Assembly (NCBI RefSeq): GCF_025999095.1
Contig: NZ_AP024678.1
Coordinates: forward strand, 2,387,527 to 2,451,526
Direction of reading: 5' to 3'
Length of the DNA stretch: 64,000 nucleotides
Origin: Thermosynechococcus sp.
Lineage (GTDB): Bacteria > Cyanobacteriota > Cyanobacteriia > Thermosynechococcales > Thermosynechococcaceae
Every line of letters begins with the position of its first letter. The stretch's first letter is position 1. A program made the position numbers and the translations under genes. Shown one piece after another: positions 9,055 to 18,740 of the stretch. Under the pieces are notes generated by a model. It saw only the letters and a list, made by a program, of their open reading frames with translations. It had not been told where the DNA came from and made no database searches.

Positions 9055-10776
9055 GTGAAAAAAACTGTGGCTGCCCGTGTTTCTGCTGTCCCTAGTGCTG
9101 GTCATCGTCGTTACGATCCTGAGGCGATCGCCCACTACTACTGGCGACATCCTTGGCAAGTCATCTGGCGGTTCGTTCACATTTCGGTATCTTTCTTAAC
9201 ATTTTGGCTGCTGTTGCAGTGGGACAAGTGGCTGGGTCAACAGGAAAGTCAGCGTCCCCTGCGGGCAATGCAACTGCGCAAACTCCTGATCCGGTTAGGC
9301 CCAACCTTCATCAAAGTCGGTCAAGCCCTCTCCACTCGCCCCGATTTGATTTCTCCCGACTACCTCGACGAACTCACGCTTCTGCAAGACAAACTGCCTC
9401 CCTTTCCCAACGAGGTTGCCATTGCCATCATTGAGCGGGATCTGCACTTAAACTTGGGGGATATTTTTGCCGAATTCTCACCCCAACCTGTGGCCGCCGC
9501 CAGTCTTGGCCAAGTCTATCGAGCCAAACTCCACAGTGGCGAGGAAGTGGCTGTCAAGGTGCAACGTCCCAATCTCTTGCCCGTGATTACTCGCGATCTC
9601 TTTTTGATCCGCCTTTTGGTGCAGTGGATCAAGCCTTGGCTACCCATTAACCTCTGCCACGACCTACGGGACATTGTGGATGAATTTGGCTGCAAGCTCT
9701 ACGAGGAAATTGACTACCTCAATGAAGGGCGCAATGCCGAGAAATTTGCCGCCAACTTCCGCGACGATCCCACGGTCAAAGTCCCGAAAATCTATTGGGA
9801 ATACACTACTGAGCATGTGCTCACCCTGGAGTGGATCCATGGCATTAAACTCAGCCGTACGGATTGCATGGTGGCGGCGGGCGTCAATCCCGATGAGCTC
9901 ATCCGTATCGGTGTAATTTCTGGTCTGCGGCAACTGTTAGAATTTGGCTTTTTCCATGCAGATCCGCATCCCGGGAACCTCTTTGCCATGCCCGATGGCC
10001 GTATCGCCTACATTGACTTTGGCATGATGGATCAGCTGGAGGAGAGCACTAAAGAATCCCTGGTGGATGCCGTGGTTCATTTGGTGAACAAGGACTATCA
10101 AGCCCTAGCGGTGGACTTTGTCAAGCTGGGCTTTCTTACTCCGGAAACGGATATGACGCCGATTATTCCTGCCCTGGAGTCGGTCTTTGAGGAGGTGATT
10201 GGCTCCAGTGTGCGGGAATTCAACTTCAAGGTGATCACCGATCGCTTCTCTAAGTTGATGTATGCCTATCCCTTCCGTGTTCCCGCCAAGTTTGCCCTGA
10301 TCATTCGCTCCCTAGTGACCCAAGAGGGCATTGCCCTATGCCTCAATCCCAACTTTCGCATTGTCGATGTCAGCTATCCCTATGTGGCACGGCGTCTGCT
10401 CCAAGGAGAATCGCCCCAACTGCGGCGACGGCTATTGGATATCCTCTTCAAGGATGGTCGTCTCCAGTGGCAACGACTAGAAAACTTGATTGCGATCGCT
10501 CGGCAGGATCAGCACTTTAACCTCGCCCCAACGGCCACCTTGGGCTTGCAATATCTCCTTTCTGAGGAGGGACAGTACCTGCGGCGGCAAATTGTGCTAG
10601 CGTTAACCGAAGATGACCGTCTCCACACCGAAGAGGTGCAACGCCTTTGGAATTTGGTCAAGTCTGATCTCCGTCCTCTCTTCTTTATTGATGTGGCATG
10701 GGAAGCCCTCAAGGCCTCTGTTTCCCACACGCTCGGTAAAGAAGAGGACAGCAATTCCTTGGTGGTGGCCCCCTAA
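9055..10776 (+). CDS. ABC1/UbiB-family atypical kinase
   Basis: 573 residues. Diagnostic family motifs are present: the KxGQ loop in PTFIKVGQALSTRPD, the Ala-rich nucleotide loop AAASLGQVYRA, the VAVKVQRP lysine, FFHADPHPGNLF and the DFG-equivalent YIDFGMMD. Hydrophobic stretches near the N-terminus (about 35-60) and the C-terminal region suggest membrane association. Family members support quinone or prenyl-lipid biosynthesis; in phototrophs several are plastoglobule-type kinases. Which lipid this paralogue serves cannot be told. The start is a GTG. A small membrane protein follows after 53 nt. Confidence 0.9.
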   Translation: MKKTVAARVSAVPSAGHRRYDPEAIAHYYWRHPWQVIWRFVHISVSFLTFWLLLQWDKWLGQQESQRPLRAMQLRKLLIRLGPTFIKVGQALSTRPDLISPDYLDELTLLQDKLPPFPNEVAIAIIERDLHLNLGDIFAEFSPQPVAAASLGQVYRAKLHSGEEVAVKVQRPNLLPVITRDLFLIRLLVQWIKPWLPINLCHDLRDIVDEFGCKLYEEIDYLNEGRNAEKFAANFRDDPTVKVPKIYWEYTTEHVLTLEWIHGIKLSRTDCMVAAGVNPDELIRIGVISGLRQLLEFGFFHADPHPGNLFAMPDGRIAYIDFGMMDQLEESTKESLVDAVVHLVNKDYQALAVDFVKLGFLTPETDMTPIIPALESVFEEVIGSSVREFNFKVITDRFSKLMYAYPFRVPAKFALIIRSLVTQEGIALCLNPNFRIVDVSYPYVARRLLQGESPQLRRRLLDILFKDGRLQWQRLENLIAIARQDQHFNLAPTATLGLQYLLSEEGQYLRRQIVLALTEDDRLHTEEVQRLWNLVKSDLRPLFFIDVAWEALKASVSHTLGKEEDSNSLVVAP

Positions 10777-10829
10777 GGGTTGGCAGCGGTTATTAACCTC
10801 CCTGAAGTCAAAGAAGGATTAGGTATCCC

Positions 10830-11201
10830 GTGTTTGATCCACCGATTGTCTTGCTGCTGGCCGGTATTTTTATGGGATTGACCAGTGGCAAAGCCTTTGA
10901 GGCCACCCTCAAGCAGAGCGTCCAAGAATGGAACCGCAGTCGCTCTACTCGTGTTCTGAGTCAGTTGCGCGGGCCCCAGCTGCAGTTGCCCTACTTGGGG
11001 ATTGCCATTGGCATCTGGCTTTTCCTGATGGCGGGATTGTGGACCTATGGTTTTGGCCTGGGGCTGAGTATGATCATTGCCTTCGTGCTGACGATCGCCA
11101 CCGCCCTGTTGGTGTGGTATCAATTGGGGAAAGTGCTGACCATTTTAAGTACGGGTGGCTCCCGTGCCCTTGATCTCGATGCCCTTGAAGCCAAGGAATA
11201 G
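10830..11201 (+). CDS. Small two-helix membrane protein, unknown
   Basis: 123 residues beginning with a GTG (FDPPIVLLLAGIF). One hydrophobic segment at the N-terminus (about 5-20) and a pair near 52-72 and 75-100 (YLGIAIGIWLFLMAGLW) suggest two or three membrane passes, followed by an acidic cytoplasmic tail. No family recognised. It lies downstream of the ABC1 kinase gene and 27 nt before the next gene, so the three are probably one transcript. Confidence 0.7.
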   Translation: MFDPPIVLLLAGIFMGLTSGKAFEATLKQSVQEWNRSRSTRVLSQLRGPQLQLPYLGIAIGIWLFLMAGLWTYGFGLGLSMIIAFVLTIATALLVWYQLGKVLTILSTGGSRALDLDALEAKE

Positions 11202-11228
11202 TTCTCTATAGTTCCGAAAGGAGGTGTT

Positions 11229-11663
11229 GTGGATTTACTGACCCAAGTGGATGAACTGATTGCCAACGCCCCTGCTGACCCTGCAACGGTGGCGGCGGTA
11301 CAGGCGATCGCCCCCATCCTCTACGAGGAAGCCCAGCGCTACGGGCAAACGGTTTACTACGTCCTGCAAACCCGGGATGGCCAATGGCAGGTGATTACCC
11401 TAGAGGAACAGCAACCTCCCCACCAACAAAAAAATGTTATCCACGCCTACGGCAGCGAAGCCATGGCTCAAGAGGCCTGTGATGAACAGGTGATCCCAGT
11501 GGCCATGCCAATTATTCCCCTCCTGTTTCAACTGTTGGCCGCAGAGCCAGTGGATAGCCTGATGATCCTGGAGGCGGATGGGGAGCGCGGCTGGGAAGTG
11601 GGGCGGCAATGGTTACTGGCCCAAGTACGCTCAATCCTCAGTGCCCCCCCAGACATTGCCTAG
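11229..11663 (+). CDS. Conserved-looking soluble protein, unknown
   Basis: 144 residues from a GTG at 11229 that is preceded by a strong AAAGGAGG ribosome binding site. The composition is acidic; a helical N-terminus is followed by a beta-type stretch (TVYYVLQTRDGQWQVITLE) and a helical C-terminus. No domain recognised. It is last of a likely three-gene set headed by the ABC1 kinase, and its stop overlaps the glcF stop on the other strand by 4 nt (CTAG). Confidence 0.65.
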   Translation: MDLLTQVDELIANAPADPATVAAVQAIAPILYEEAQRYGQTVYYVLQTRDGQWQVITLEEQQPPHQQKNVIHAYGSEAMAQEACDEQVIPVAMPIIPLLFQLLAAEPVDSLMILEADGERGWEVGRQWLLAQVRSILSAPPDIA

Positions 11664-12970
11664 GAGGGAAGCGGCTCACCGCGAATGGCCAAGTCTAGCA
11701 GTTGGATGGGGTGGTATATGGGCACTGGGCTACCTTGCGCTTGCAGATACTGCCGCAACTGTACCGTGCAGCCCACATTGGCTGAGACAATGACATCGGG
11801 GTGCGTATTCAGTAGGTTGCGCACTTTTTGGCGTCCCAATTCGGCTGCCACATCCGGTTGGAGAATGTTGTAGACGCCGGCACTGCCACAGCACAACGCC
11901 GCATCCAGTGGTTCTCGCAGTTGCACTTGGGGAATTTGGCGGAGCAGTTGCCGCGGCTCAAGGCGGATTTTTTGGCCGTGGATCATGTGGCAGGCATCTT
12001 GATAGACCAAGGTGAGGGGGCGATCGCCCAAGGGATGTAAGGCCGTCACCAAGCCCTGCTTGACCAAAAAGACCTGTACATCCTCAACCTTTTGCACAAA
12101 CTCGCGGGCGCGATCGCTATACTCAGGGTCAGCCGCCAACAGGTGATGGTATTCCTTGAGGGTATGGCCACAACCCGAGGCATTGATTAAGATGGCCTCC
12201 ACCTTAGCGGCAGTAAAACAGTCAATCATTTGGCGAGCCAGGGTTTGCGCCTGCTTCTGTTCCCCTTGGTGATGGGGTAGGGCACCGCAGCAGCCCTGTT
12301 GGCGTGGCAGCACTACCTCAAAACCATTGGCACTTAAGACGGCGATTGTGGCTTCATTGACTTCAGGCAAAAAGAACCGTTGCACACAACCAAGAATCAC
12401 CCCGACGCGGCCCCGCTGTTTCCCTTGGGCGGGTACCACCTCAGGAAAGGGAACGCGAAATGTCTTTGCCGAAAGGGAGGGCAGCATTTGATACATGGCC
12501 GCTAGGGACTTCGGCAGTAGCCGTTTGAGGAGTCCCAGGCGCTTTTCAAGATTCCCCAAGCCCAGTTTTTGGTAGAGCCACAGGGGCCACAGGAGCGCCC
12601 GCAGCCGTTGGGGGTAGGGCAGCGTTTGGAAAATGAACTGCCGCAGCCAGCGATCGCCCACGGGACGGGAATAATGACGCTGCACTTGCACCCGGGTGGC
12701 CGCAATCAACTTATCGTACTCGACCCCCGAGGGACAGGTGGTGACACAGGCCAAGCAACCCAAACAGGAATCAAAGTGCTGTACAACATCCGCTAATTGT
12801 ACTCGCCCCTCGTTAATCGCATCCATGAGGTAGATACGGCCACGGGGGGAGTCCATTTCTGTGCCCAGGACCCGATAACTGGGACAGGTCGAGAGGCAAA
12901 ACCCGCAGTGGACACAGGCATCAATCAGGTGTGGATCGGGCGGGCGAGCCACAGGATCAGTTGCAGTCAT
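11660..12970 (-). CDS. glcF: Glycolate dehydrogenase iron-sulfur subunit GlcF
   Basis: Electron-transfer subunit of the membrane-linked glycolate dehydrogenase that oxidises photorespiratory glycolate to glyoxylate. 436 residues. Two 4Fe-4S sites are visible in the first 80 residues (CVHCGFCLSTCP and CLGCLACVTTCP). Two CCG domains follow, with GCCGALPHHQG and LCCGSAGVYN. It is downstream of glcE by 20 nt. A separate glcD is not in the window. Lactate-utilisation LutA-type proteins share the fold, but pairing with a GlcE-type FAD protein favours glycolate. Confidence 0.9.
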   Translation of the reverse strand: MTATDPVARPPDPHLIDACVHCGFCLSTCPSYRVLGTEMDSPRGRIYLMDAINEGRVQLADVVQHFDSCLGCLACVTTCPSGVEYDKLIAATRVQVQRHYSRPVGDRWLRQFIFQTLPYPQRLRALLWPLWLYQKLGLGNLEKRLGLLKRLLPKSLAAMYQMLPSLSAKTFRVPFPEVVPAQGKQRGRVGVILGCVQRFFLPEVNEATIAVLSANGFEVVLPRQQGCCGALPHHQGEQKQAQTLARQMIDCFTAAKVEAILINASGCGHTLKEYHHLLAADPEYSDRAREFVQKVEDVQVFLVKQGLVTALHPLGDRPLTLVYQDACHMIHGQKIRLEPRQLLRQIPQVQLREPLDAALCCGSAGVYNILQPDVAAELGRQKVRNLLNTHPDVIVSANVGCTVQLRQYLQAQGSPVPIYHPIQLLDLAIRGEPLPS

Positions 12971-12990
12971 TCGGAAGTATTAAAACTTGT

Positions 12991-14238
12991 CTAGAGATTG
13001 CCGACAAAAACGCCAGTGCCAAAGACACCCGTTGCATCCAATTGTTGCCTAAGACGCCGCATCAATTCAAGGGCGTTGCCGCGATAGTCCCAAGGATCCA
13101 GTTGCTGCTTGAGGCTCAGGGGTGCGGCTAAGACAGTGACATAGCCCCGTGGTAACCCTTGGCGCAGCCTGAGAATTAGTTGACGGAGATCATTCTCCTC
13201 TCCGTGGAGATAGGCGTAACCGACCCCGGCACTCATTTCGCCTCGGCACTCGCAGGCCAATTTCCTTGCCAACTGCTGCAGCTGGGTAAGGGCGGGCAAC
13301 ATCTCCTGCAATGGCACGCCGATTTTGAGAATCACTTGCTCGGGGGTGGGGTGGAGGGTAATCCCTGGGGGGGCTTTGGGTTCAAGTTGTAAATCATGGG
13401 TCTGGGCAATGTGGCTGAGGCGATCGCCCAAGGTGCCCGCAGCCAAGACTTCCCGCAGCGTATGAAACTCCAGTTCCAGTAAGAGTGCCCCCGTTCCTTC
13501 AAGGCGCAGCACACAGCGCGCCGGCGCCAGGGAACTCGTTAAAATTGCCGCCAATCCACTGGCCAAGGCAGAGACTTCTCCCCGCAACTGCCAAATTTGT
13601 ACCGCATCGGGCAGGGGATAGACCCGCAACGTCACCTCTGTCAGGATTCCCAGCGTGCCATAGCTACCGATGAGCAGCTTCATCAGGTCATAGCCGGCCA
13701 CATTTTTGACCACTCGCCCCCCGGCTTTGACAATTTGGCCATCGCTGCGAATGAACTTGACCCCCAATAACTGATCGCGCCAGGACCCATACCGCTGTCG
13801 TAGGCTGCCATTGCTTTGGGTGGCCAAGCAGCCGCCGAGGGTGGCTGTTTCCCGAAAGAGGGGATCCGCTGCAATCCATTGCCCTGCGGGCGCCAGGTGG
13901 TGCTGCAGGTGTTGCAAGGGGATGCCCACTTGGGTGGTGACGGTCATATCGGCAGCCGCATGATCAATGAGCCTGCACCACGCCGTTGTCCGCAGCAAAA
14001 TATCTGCCTGGGGGGTGTTTCCGAGCCAGTTGAGTTTGGTACCTGCCCCCATGGGCAATACGCGCCAGCCTTGCCGTTGGGCACAGGCAATCACTTCTGC
14101 CCCGGCTTCTGGGGTCGGGGGAGTCACCAGCAGGGCATGCTCAGGCAGATAGGGACGCAGGTGGGGGGCGCGATCGCCCAATTCAGCAATAGGATAAACA
14201 GCAGCATCCCCCAAGAGTGCGGTTAGGGTTTGCTTCAT
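12991..14238 (-). CDS. glcE: Glycolate dehydrogenase FAD-binding subunit GlcE
   Basis: 415 residues of the FAD-binding PCMH type. The FAD-binding block includes PMGAGTKLNWLG near residue 60, TLGGCLATQSNGSLRQRYG, the catalytic-region stretch GGRVVKNVAGYDLMKLLIGSYGTLG and a C-terminal FAD-oxidase cap. It is shorter than GlcD, matching the GlcE subunit. The start overlaps the stop of the response-regulator gene by 4 nt and glcF follows by 20 nt. The operon therefore links a sensory output protein to glycolate oxidation. Confidence 0.87.
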   Translation of the reverse strand: MKQTLTALLGDAAVYPIAELGDRAPHLRPYLPEHALLVTPPTPEAGAEVIACAQRQGWRVLPMGAGTKLNWLGNTPQADILLRTTAWCRLIDHAAADMTVTTQVGIPLQHLQHHLAPAGQWIAADPLFRETATLGGCLATQSNGSLRQRYGSWRDQLLGVKFIRSDGQIVKAGGRVVKNVAGYDLMKLLIGSYGTLGILTEVTLRVYPLPDAVQIWQLRGEVSALASGLAAILTSSLAPARCVLRLEGTGALLLELEFHTLREVLAAGTLGDRLSHIAQTHDLQLEPKAPPGITLHPTPEQVILKIGVPLQEMLPALTQLQQLARKLACECRGEMSAGVGYAYLHGEENDLRQLILRLRQGLPRGYVTVLAAPLSLKQQLDPWDYRGNALELMRRLRQQLDATGVFGTGVFVGNL

Positions 14239-15116
14239 GGATTGCGGGTGGGCACTTCAAAGACAAAGCCCTCATAGTATAGGAGTTGGCCGTCCTCACT
14301 TTTGACAGGGCGAGCGCATTCGCAGATGGTGGTGATTGTTTGGTCAGCACGATACACTTTGGAAACTAAATTGCGCACTACTCCCCGGGTTTGAATCTGT
14401 TGCTGGAACTTCTGCCAACTGCTGTCATCCACGTAGGGGCGTTGGTTGTGGTGCTCAATATCCGCTAACCAGTCTTCAGCATCGGCATAGCCATAGATGC
14501 GTGCTAGGGCATTGTTCACTTTGAAGTAAACCCCCTCGGGAGAACTTTGGTAAATCCCCACCACGGCCTCCTCAAACATTTGGCGATACTGTTCTTGCGC
14601 TGCTTGCAGTGAGGCCACCAATTCACGGCGCTCTTCCGCAATTTCCTGCAGTTGCTGGTTTTGCTTTTGCAAGAGAGCATTCTTTTGCCGGAGCTTCCGC
14701 TGTAGGAGGGCGATCGTCAACTGATTTTTCACCCGTGCCAGCACTTCCGCCTGCTGAAAGGGTTTGGTGATGTAGTCAGCGCCACCTATTTCAAAGGCCT
14801 TGACCTTGTCAAATACATCATCCAAGGCACTAATAAAAATAATGGGGATATGCTTGGTCTTGGGATTCTCCTTGAGGGTTTGACAGACCTCATAGCCACT
14901 CATATCGGGCATCATGATGTCCAGCAAGATGACATCTGGAGGTTCTGCTTCAATACCCATGAGCGCCATTTGGCCGCTGATGGCGCCACGCACATCATAA
15001 CCTTCCAGTTGCAGCAGGGTTGTTAAAACTTCAACATTTTCGGGGGTATCATCGACTATTAAAATGCGACCAGCCCCTGAGTCAAAGAGGTCGGTGGTCA
15101 TGCACGGGTCTCCCAA
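14235..15116 (-). CDS. Response regulator with PAS output domain
   Basis: 293 residues. An N-terminal receiver domain (about 17-135) has the acidic pair in ILIVDDTPEN, phospho-acceptor Asp in VILLDIMMPDMSG and the conserved Lys in ADYITKPF. A coiled coil (140-175, QQLQEIAEERRELVASL) connects to a PAS domain (VVGIYQSSPEGVYFKVNNALARIYGY). No DNA-binding or GGDEF domain is seen, so it probably signals by protein contact. A second in-frame ATG at 15101 is a possible start. It is first gene of the glcE-glcF operon. Confidence 0.87.
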   Translation of the reverse strand: MGDPCMTTDLFDSGAGRILIVDDTPENVEVLTTLLQLEGYDVRGAISGQMALMGIEAEPPDVILLDIMMPDMSGYEVCQTLKENPKTKHIPIIFISALDDVFDKVKAFEIGGADYITKPFQQAEVLARVKNQLTIALLQRKLRQKNALLQKQNQQLQEIAEERRELVASLQAAQEQYRQMFEEAVVGIYQSSPEGVYFKVNNALARIYGYADAEDWLADIEHHNQRPYVDDSSWQKFQQQIQTRGVVRNLVSKVYRADQTITTICECARPVKSEDGQLLYYEGFVFEVPTRNP

Positions 15117-15278
15117 TGGCGATTGTTTGTCAGCGCCCTGACACTCCCCATCCTATCAAAGTTTTTTCTGAGTGCTGGCGATCGCGCCGCCACATTTGCA
15201 ACCCGCAAACTCTCCAACAGTTCGTACCTGATCTTTTCTATACCATGGGGGCTGACCGCCCAGCAACGACGGGTATCA

Positions 15279-16106
15279 ATGACAACAAACTGGGACAATT
15301 TTCGCAAAAACCTTGGGGAATGGCAGGGCTCCTTTACGGCGGTCAGCCCTACGGGGGAACTGGGGGCCTCGGTGCCTTCTATTTTGATCCTTGCCGATAC
15401 TGCCGATGGCCAGCGAGTGCGCTTTGAACTACGACGCTTTGGCAATGGCCTCGATCAGCCCCCCACCAGTGAAACGGTGCAGGAGTACGCCACCATTGGC
15501 CGCCAAAATGTCTTTTTTCCGACGGGGGCCTTTTCCAAGGGCTCGTTGCAGGTGGCGCCCTTTGCCGAGTTTGGCGCCGAGTATGGCTTTGTCATGGGCG
15601 ATCGCCGGCTACGGTTTGTCCAGCTCTTTAACAAAAATCAGCAGTTAGAGTCCATGACCCTGATTCGCGAGTTTCGTGCCCACACTCATGCGGTTGAACG
15701 TCCTCCCTTAACTGTAGATCAGCTCCTTGGCGAGTGGCGCGGCACCGCCTACACTGTCTATGCCGACTGGCGATCGCCCACGGAAACTCCTACCCAGCTT
15801 CGCCTTTGGCGGGAGGGCGATCGGCTCTACCAACTGCTGCAAACCCCCGACCACGAGGTGAAAACAACGGCCACAATTGCGGGTTCACGGCTCCTCTTTA
15901 GCGATACGGATCAACCTAAGCAGGTTGTGCTGCTCCCCGATGGCACCTCTAGCCTCACGCCCCTACAGGTGTCCTTTCGTCAGCCCTTCTTTGTTGAGGT
16001 GGGCTGGCTGTGGGCAGAGGGGCAGCGGCAGCGCCTGATTCGTACCTATGGCGATCGCGGCGAATGGGTCAGTGCAACTCTCGTTGTCGAAGAACGGATA
16101 AACTAA
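15279..16106 (+). CDS. DUF3598 (lipocalin-like) protein
   Basis: 275 residues from the ATG at 15279 (MTTNWDNFRKNLGEWQGSF). The frame is open further upstream to 15123, but that part has no protein-like character and the MTTNW start fits the family. The sequence is beta-rich with two similar halves, each starting with a W-G/L-EW motif (LGEWQGSF and LGEWRGTAY), typical of calycin-like folds. DUF3598 is common in cyanobacteria and plants; its function is not established. A relation to phycobiliprotein lyase-like folds is possible but unproven. Confidence 0.75.
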   Translation: MTTNWDNFRKNLGEWQGSFTAVSPTGELGASVPSILILADTADGQRVRFELRRFGNGLDQPPTSETVQEYATIGRQNVFFPTGAFSKGSLQVAPFAEFGAEYGFVMGDRRLRFVQLFNKNQQLESMTLIREFRAHTHAVERPPLTVDQLLGEWRGTAYTVYADWRSPTETPTQLRLWREGDRLYQLLQTPDHEVKTTATIAGSRLLFSDTDQPKQVVLLPDGTSSLTPLQVSFRQPFFVEVGWLWAEGQRQRLIRTYGDRGEWVSATLVVEERIN

Positions 16107-17590
16107 GCATCCCCAGTAAGAGGGGAAGCAACCAATCCCCGTAGCGGCTGTAGAGGGTCTGGGTCTGCCGCCGCCAAATCGTTGCAGCATGAATCACAAA
16201 CTCGTCGGCGTTTGAGAGCCAGAGGGTTTCTCCCGTAGGTGCAATCACCGCGGAAAGGCCCGTATTGGTGGAGCGCCACTAGCCAGCGATCGCCTTCGAC
16301 GGCGCGCAACACATCATGGCCGTGGTGCTGGGTCATGAGTTGGCGACGGTAGGGATCATTGTTGGCAACACTGAGGATCAACTCCCCACCATGAACCAGT
16401 TGCCAGCGACTGCGGTGGGAAAAGGCGGATTCAAAGCAAATCAGGACAACTGCATTTCCCCAAGGGGTGGTAAAGATCTGTTCAGGGTCTCCCGGAATCA
16501 GGCGCGATCGCAAGGTGGATAACCGCTGCACCACTCCTGCCAGCCAATCGGGAATATATTCCCCCAATAGGACAAGATGCACTTTGTTATAGTGACTGTC
16601 AATCTCACCGTTGCCATCGAGGGTCAGGAGCACCTGATGATGCCCCCCTGCCGTCTCCATAAATGTTCCTAACCACAGGGGCACACCCGCTTCCCGCACT
16701 ACCCGAGTGATGGGATTCATTTGCTGCCGTTGCCAGAGAATGGGCAGGGCCCCCTCAGGGGTTAAGACAGCATCAACCCCGCAACCCACGAGTTGGCGAT
16801 AGCCTTGGGCATAGATCTGCCAAGCGCGGCGGATCCCCTCTGGAGTGAGCTTTTCCCGTGTTGGGATATTGCCTTGGATCAAACCTATCCGTAGGGGTTC
16901 CCCGTGATCTGCAATGGCACTGGCACCTAAAACCCCATTGAGGGCGATCGCCCCCCCGAGGGTCATTGCAAGCCAAACCCTTGCCCCTGGGTACCGCCGC
17001 AGACGGAAGGTAACTAAGCCATTCACTGTCATTACTACCGCTGTCATGGTGGTCGGCCCCGCCAGACGACCCAGTTGCACCAGTCCCTGGGGGCTTTGGG
17101 TTAGGGATAAACTAATCCACCACAGGGGGGAATGGCTCCAGAGGGCTTCCAGGGCACACCACAGGGTGACACCCCATAGGAGTTGCCAAGGCGCGGATCG
17201 CCGCACCCCATAGCGCGCCATCAACAAGGCCCAACTTCCACTCAGGGCGGCCCCCCAAGTGCTGAGAAACAGCCAAATGCCCCGCGAAATCAGCCAACTG
17301 GGCACTGGGGCAATGCCGATCCACGTGAGAGGATGCAAATCCCACACCCAAACTAGGCTAGTGCCATAGAACCCCAAGCCCCAACACAGGCCGGCGATCG
17401 CTGCCCATAGCGGCGATAAAACCTGACACTGCCACCACAGGGGCACAATGCCCACAAAGGCCAGGAACCAGCCGCTCACTGGCGGTAGCGCCAACTGCGT
17501 TCCCCAACCGGCGATGCCTAAACCAACGCACAGCAGCCACCTAGGCAATACTTTGGCGTTTGCGTTGCTCTTTGGGGGAAGGCGCCACAT
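16069..17590 (-). pseudogene. lnt: Apolipoprotein N-acyltransferase, C-terminus frameshifted
   Basis: Membrane enzyme that adds the third acyl chain to lipoproteins. The N-terminal half holds several membrane helices; the nitrilase-like domain has the expected Glu (LTPEGALP), Lys (YNKVHLVLLGEYIP) and Cys (LICFESAF). The uninterrupted frame ends at 16103, but after EGDRWLV it turns into low-quality sequence (ALHQYGPFRG). The family C-terminus, RSTNTGLSAVIAPTG then a final membrane helix WLLPLLLGMLSL, is intact in another frame and ends at 16069. One surplus base at about 16276-16277 explains this. The start at 17590 overlaps nurA by 50 nt; a TTG further in is possible. Confidence 0.85.
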
Positions 17591-18740
17591 ACCAGTGTCC
17601 TGCCTTAATCAGTTCCCGCTCTAGTAAAGCAAAAAAGCGCTGGCGATCGCTGCCACGCACGACGGCTAAATTGTGGGCTTCTGCCAAGGCCACAGGGTAA
17701 CCCCGGCCTTTTTCAATTTGGGCTGCCGTCAACGAGACGGCTTGTTGCCATAGGTCTGGATCCTGGGCCACCCATTGAGGTACTTCCAAGCGCACCACTT
17801 CTGAGCCACCATGGAGGTAGGCAACGTAGATGTGATGTTCGCCGTAGTGCTCCAAAATGCGGCTGCGGCCACGCCAGAGGGAACTATGCTGTTGCGGTGC
17901 TAAGTGCGCTTGCCAGAGGAGCACATCCCGCAGGGAATCAAAGACCTGACAAGGGGGGCGATCGCCGGTTACCTCGAAGCCAGTCTGACTCGTCTGACCA
18001 CAGTGGAGGGCACAGTTGGGTTCAGGATAGGGGCAAACCCCCAAGCGCAGAAAATTCACCGTTTCCTGACTGCGGGAGGCACTGACATACCCCACCAAGG
18101 GGATTCGCTGGGCTCGCAATTGATCCCAAGCAGCTAAGATTGGCCTCAACAATTCCTGCCGCACCATTGGCGGCAGTGATTCCCATCCCCAGAAAATGAG
18201 TGAACCATCCACAAGGGCTAAGCTGGGAGCTTTCTGATTTTGAGTTTGAATGAGTTCAACAAGGCCGAGAATTTCCGCTTGGGTGCGGCGGTAACGTAAC
18301 CAATCCTCTAGGGTGAAGCCCCAGCCCCGCGATCGCCCCAATTCATCGGGGTCATACACCAACTGCGGCACGCTATCTAAATGAGGGCGCTGGCCTTGAC
18401 CGTAGGCGATCGCCACCCGTCCTACGTTAACCAAATAGCAATAGGCAATTTCGTGGGGACTGGGGGCAATTTGCGAACCATCGGTGGCAAAAATCGTATG
18501 TGCCCTTGGGGCAGGCGGGACAGTGTGCTTTACCGTCAGCGACTCAATGGGTTCAGCTGCATTAAAGGCAAAGGACTCGCCCCACGCTTGGAGGGCTTGG
18601 CGATAGTGTTCTGGACGTTCCGCCATTGCTGTGAGGACTGCGAGGGCACGGGTCTGTTTTTGTTGGATAGCGATCGCCCCTTGGCGGATCAGTTGACCCA
18701 CCGTTGCCATTTGAGCAGCCACTTTTACCAAGTCCAACAC
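17541..18740 (-). CDS. NurA-domain nuclease
   Basis: 399 residues from a GTG start. The NurA signature is visible: FATDGSQIAPSPHE (metal-binding Asp, about residue 85) and LALVDGSLIFWGWE (second Asp), followed by a conserved C-terminal block with VALAEAHNLAVVRGSDR. In archaea NurA works with HerA in 5'-end resection of DNA breaks; cyanobacterial members are widespread but not characterised and no HerA is nearby. The 3' end overlaps lnt, so the two may be translated in series. Confidence 0.78.
   Translation of the reverse strand: MLDLVKVAAQMATVGQLIRQGAIAIQQKQTRALAVLTAMAERPEHYRQALQAWGESFAFNAAEPIESLTVKHTVPPAPRAHTIFATDGSQIAPSPHEIAYCYLVNVGRVAIAYGQGQRPHLDSVPQLVYDPDELGRSRGWGFTLEDWLRYRRTQAEILGLVELIQTQNQKAPSLALVDGSLIFWGWESLPPMVRQELLRPILAAWDQLRAQRIPLVGYVSASRSQETVNFLRLGVCPYPEPNCALHCGQTSQTGFEVTGDRPPCQVFDSLRDVLLWQAHLAPQQHSSLWRGRSRILEHYGEHHIYVAYLHGGSEVVRLEVPQWVAQDPDLWQQAVSLTAAQIEKGRGYPVALAEAHNLAVVRGSDRQRFFALLERELIKAGHWYVAPSPKEQRKRQSIA

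Noticed and set aside
16103-16280. Natural alternative C-terminus of lnt
   Set aside because: The amino acids after EGDRWLV are Arg/Cys-rich and unlike any Lnt ending, while the expected ending is intact one frame away.
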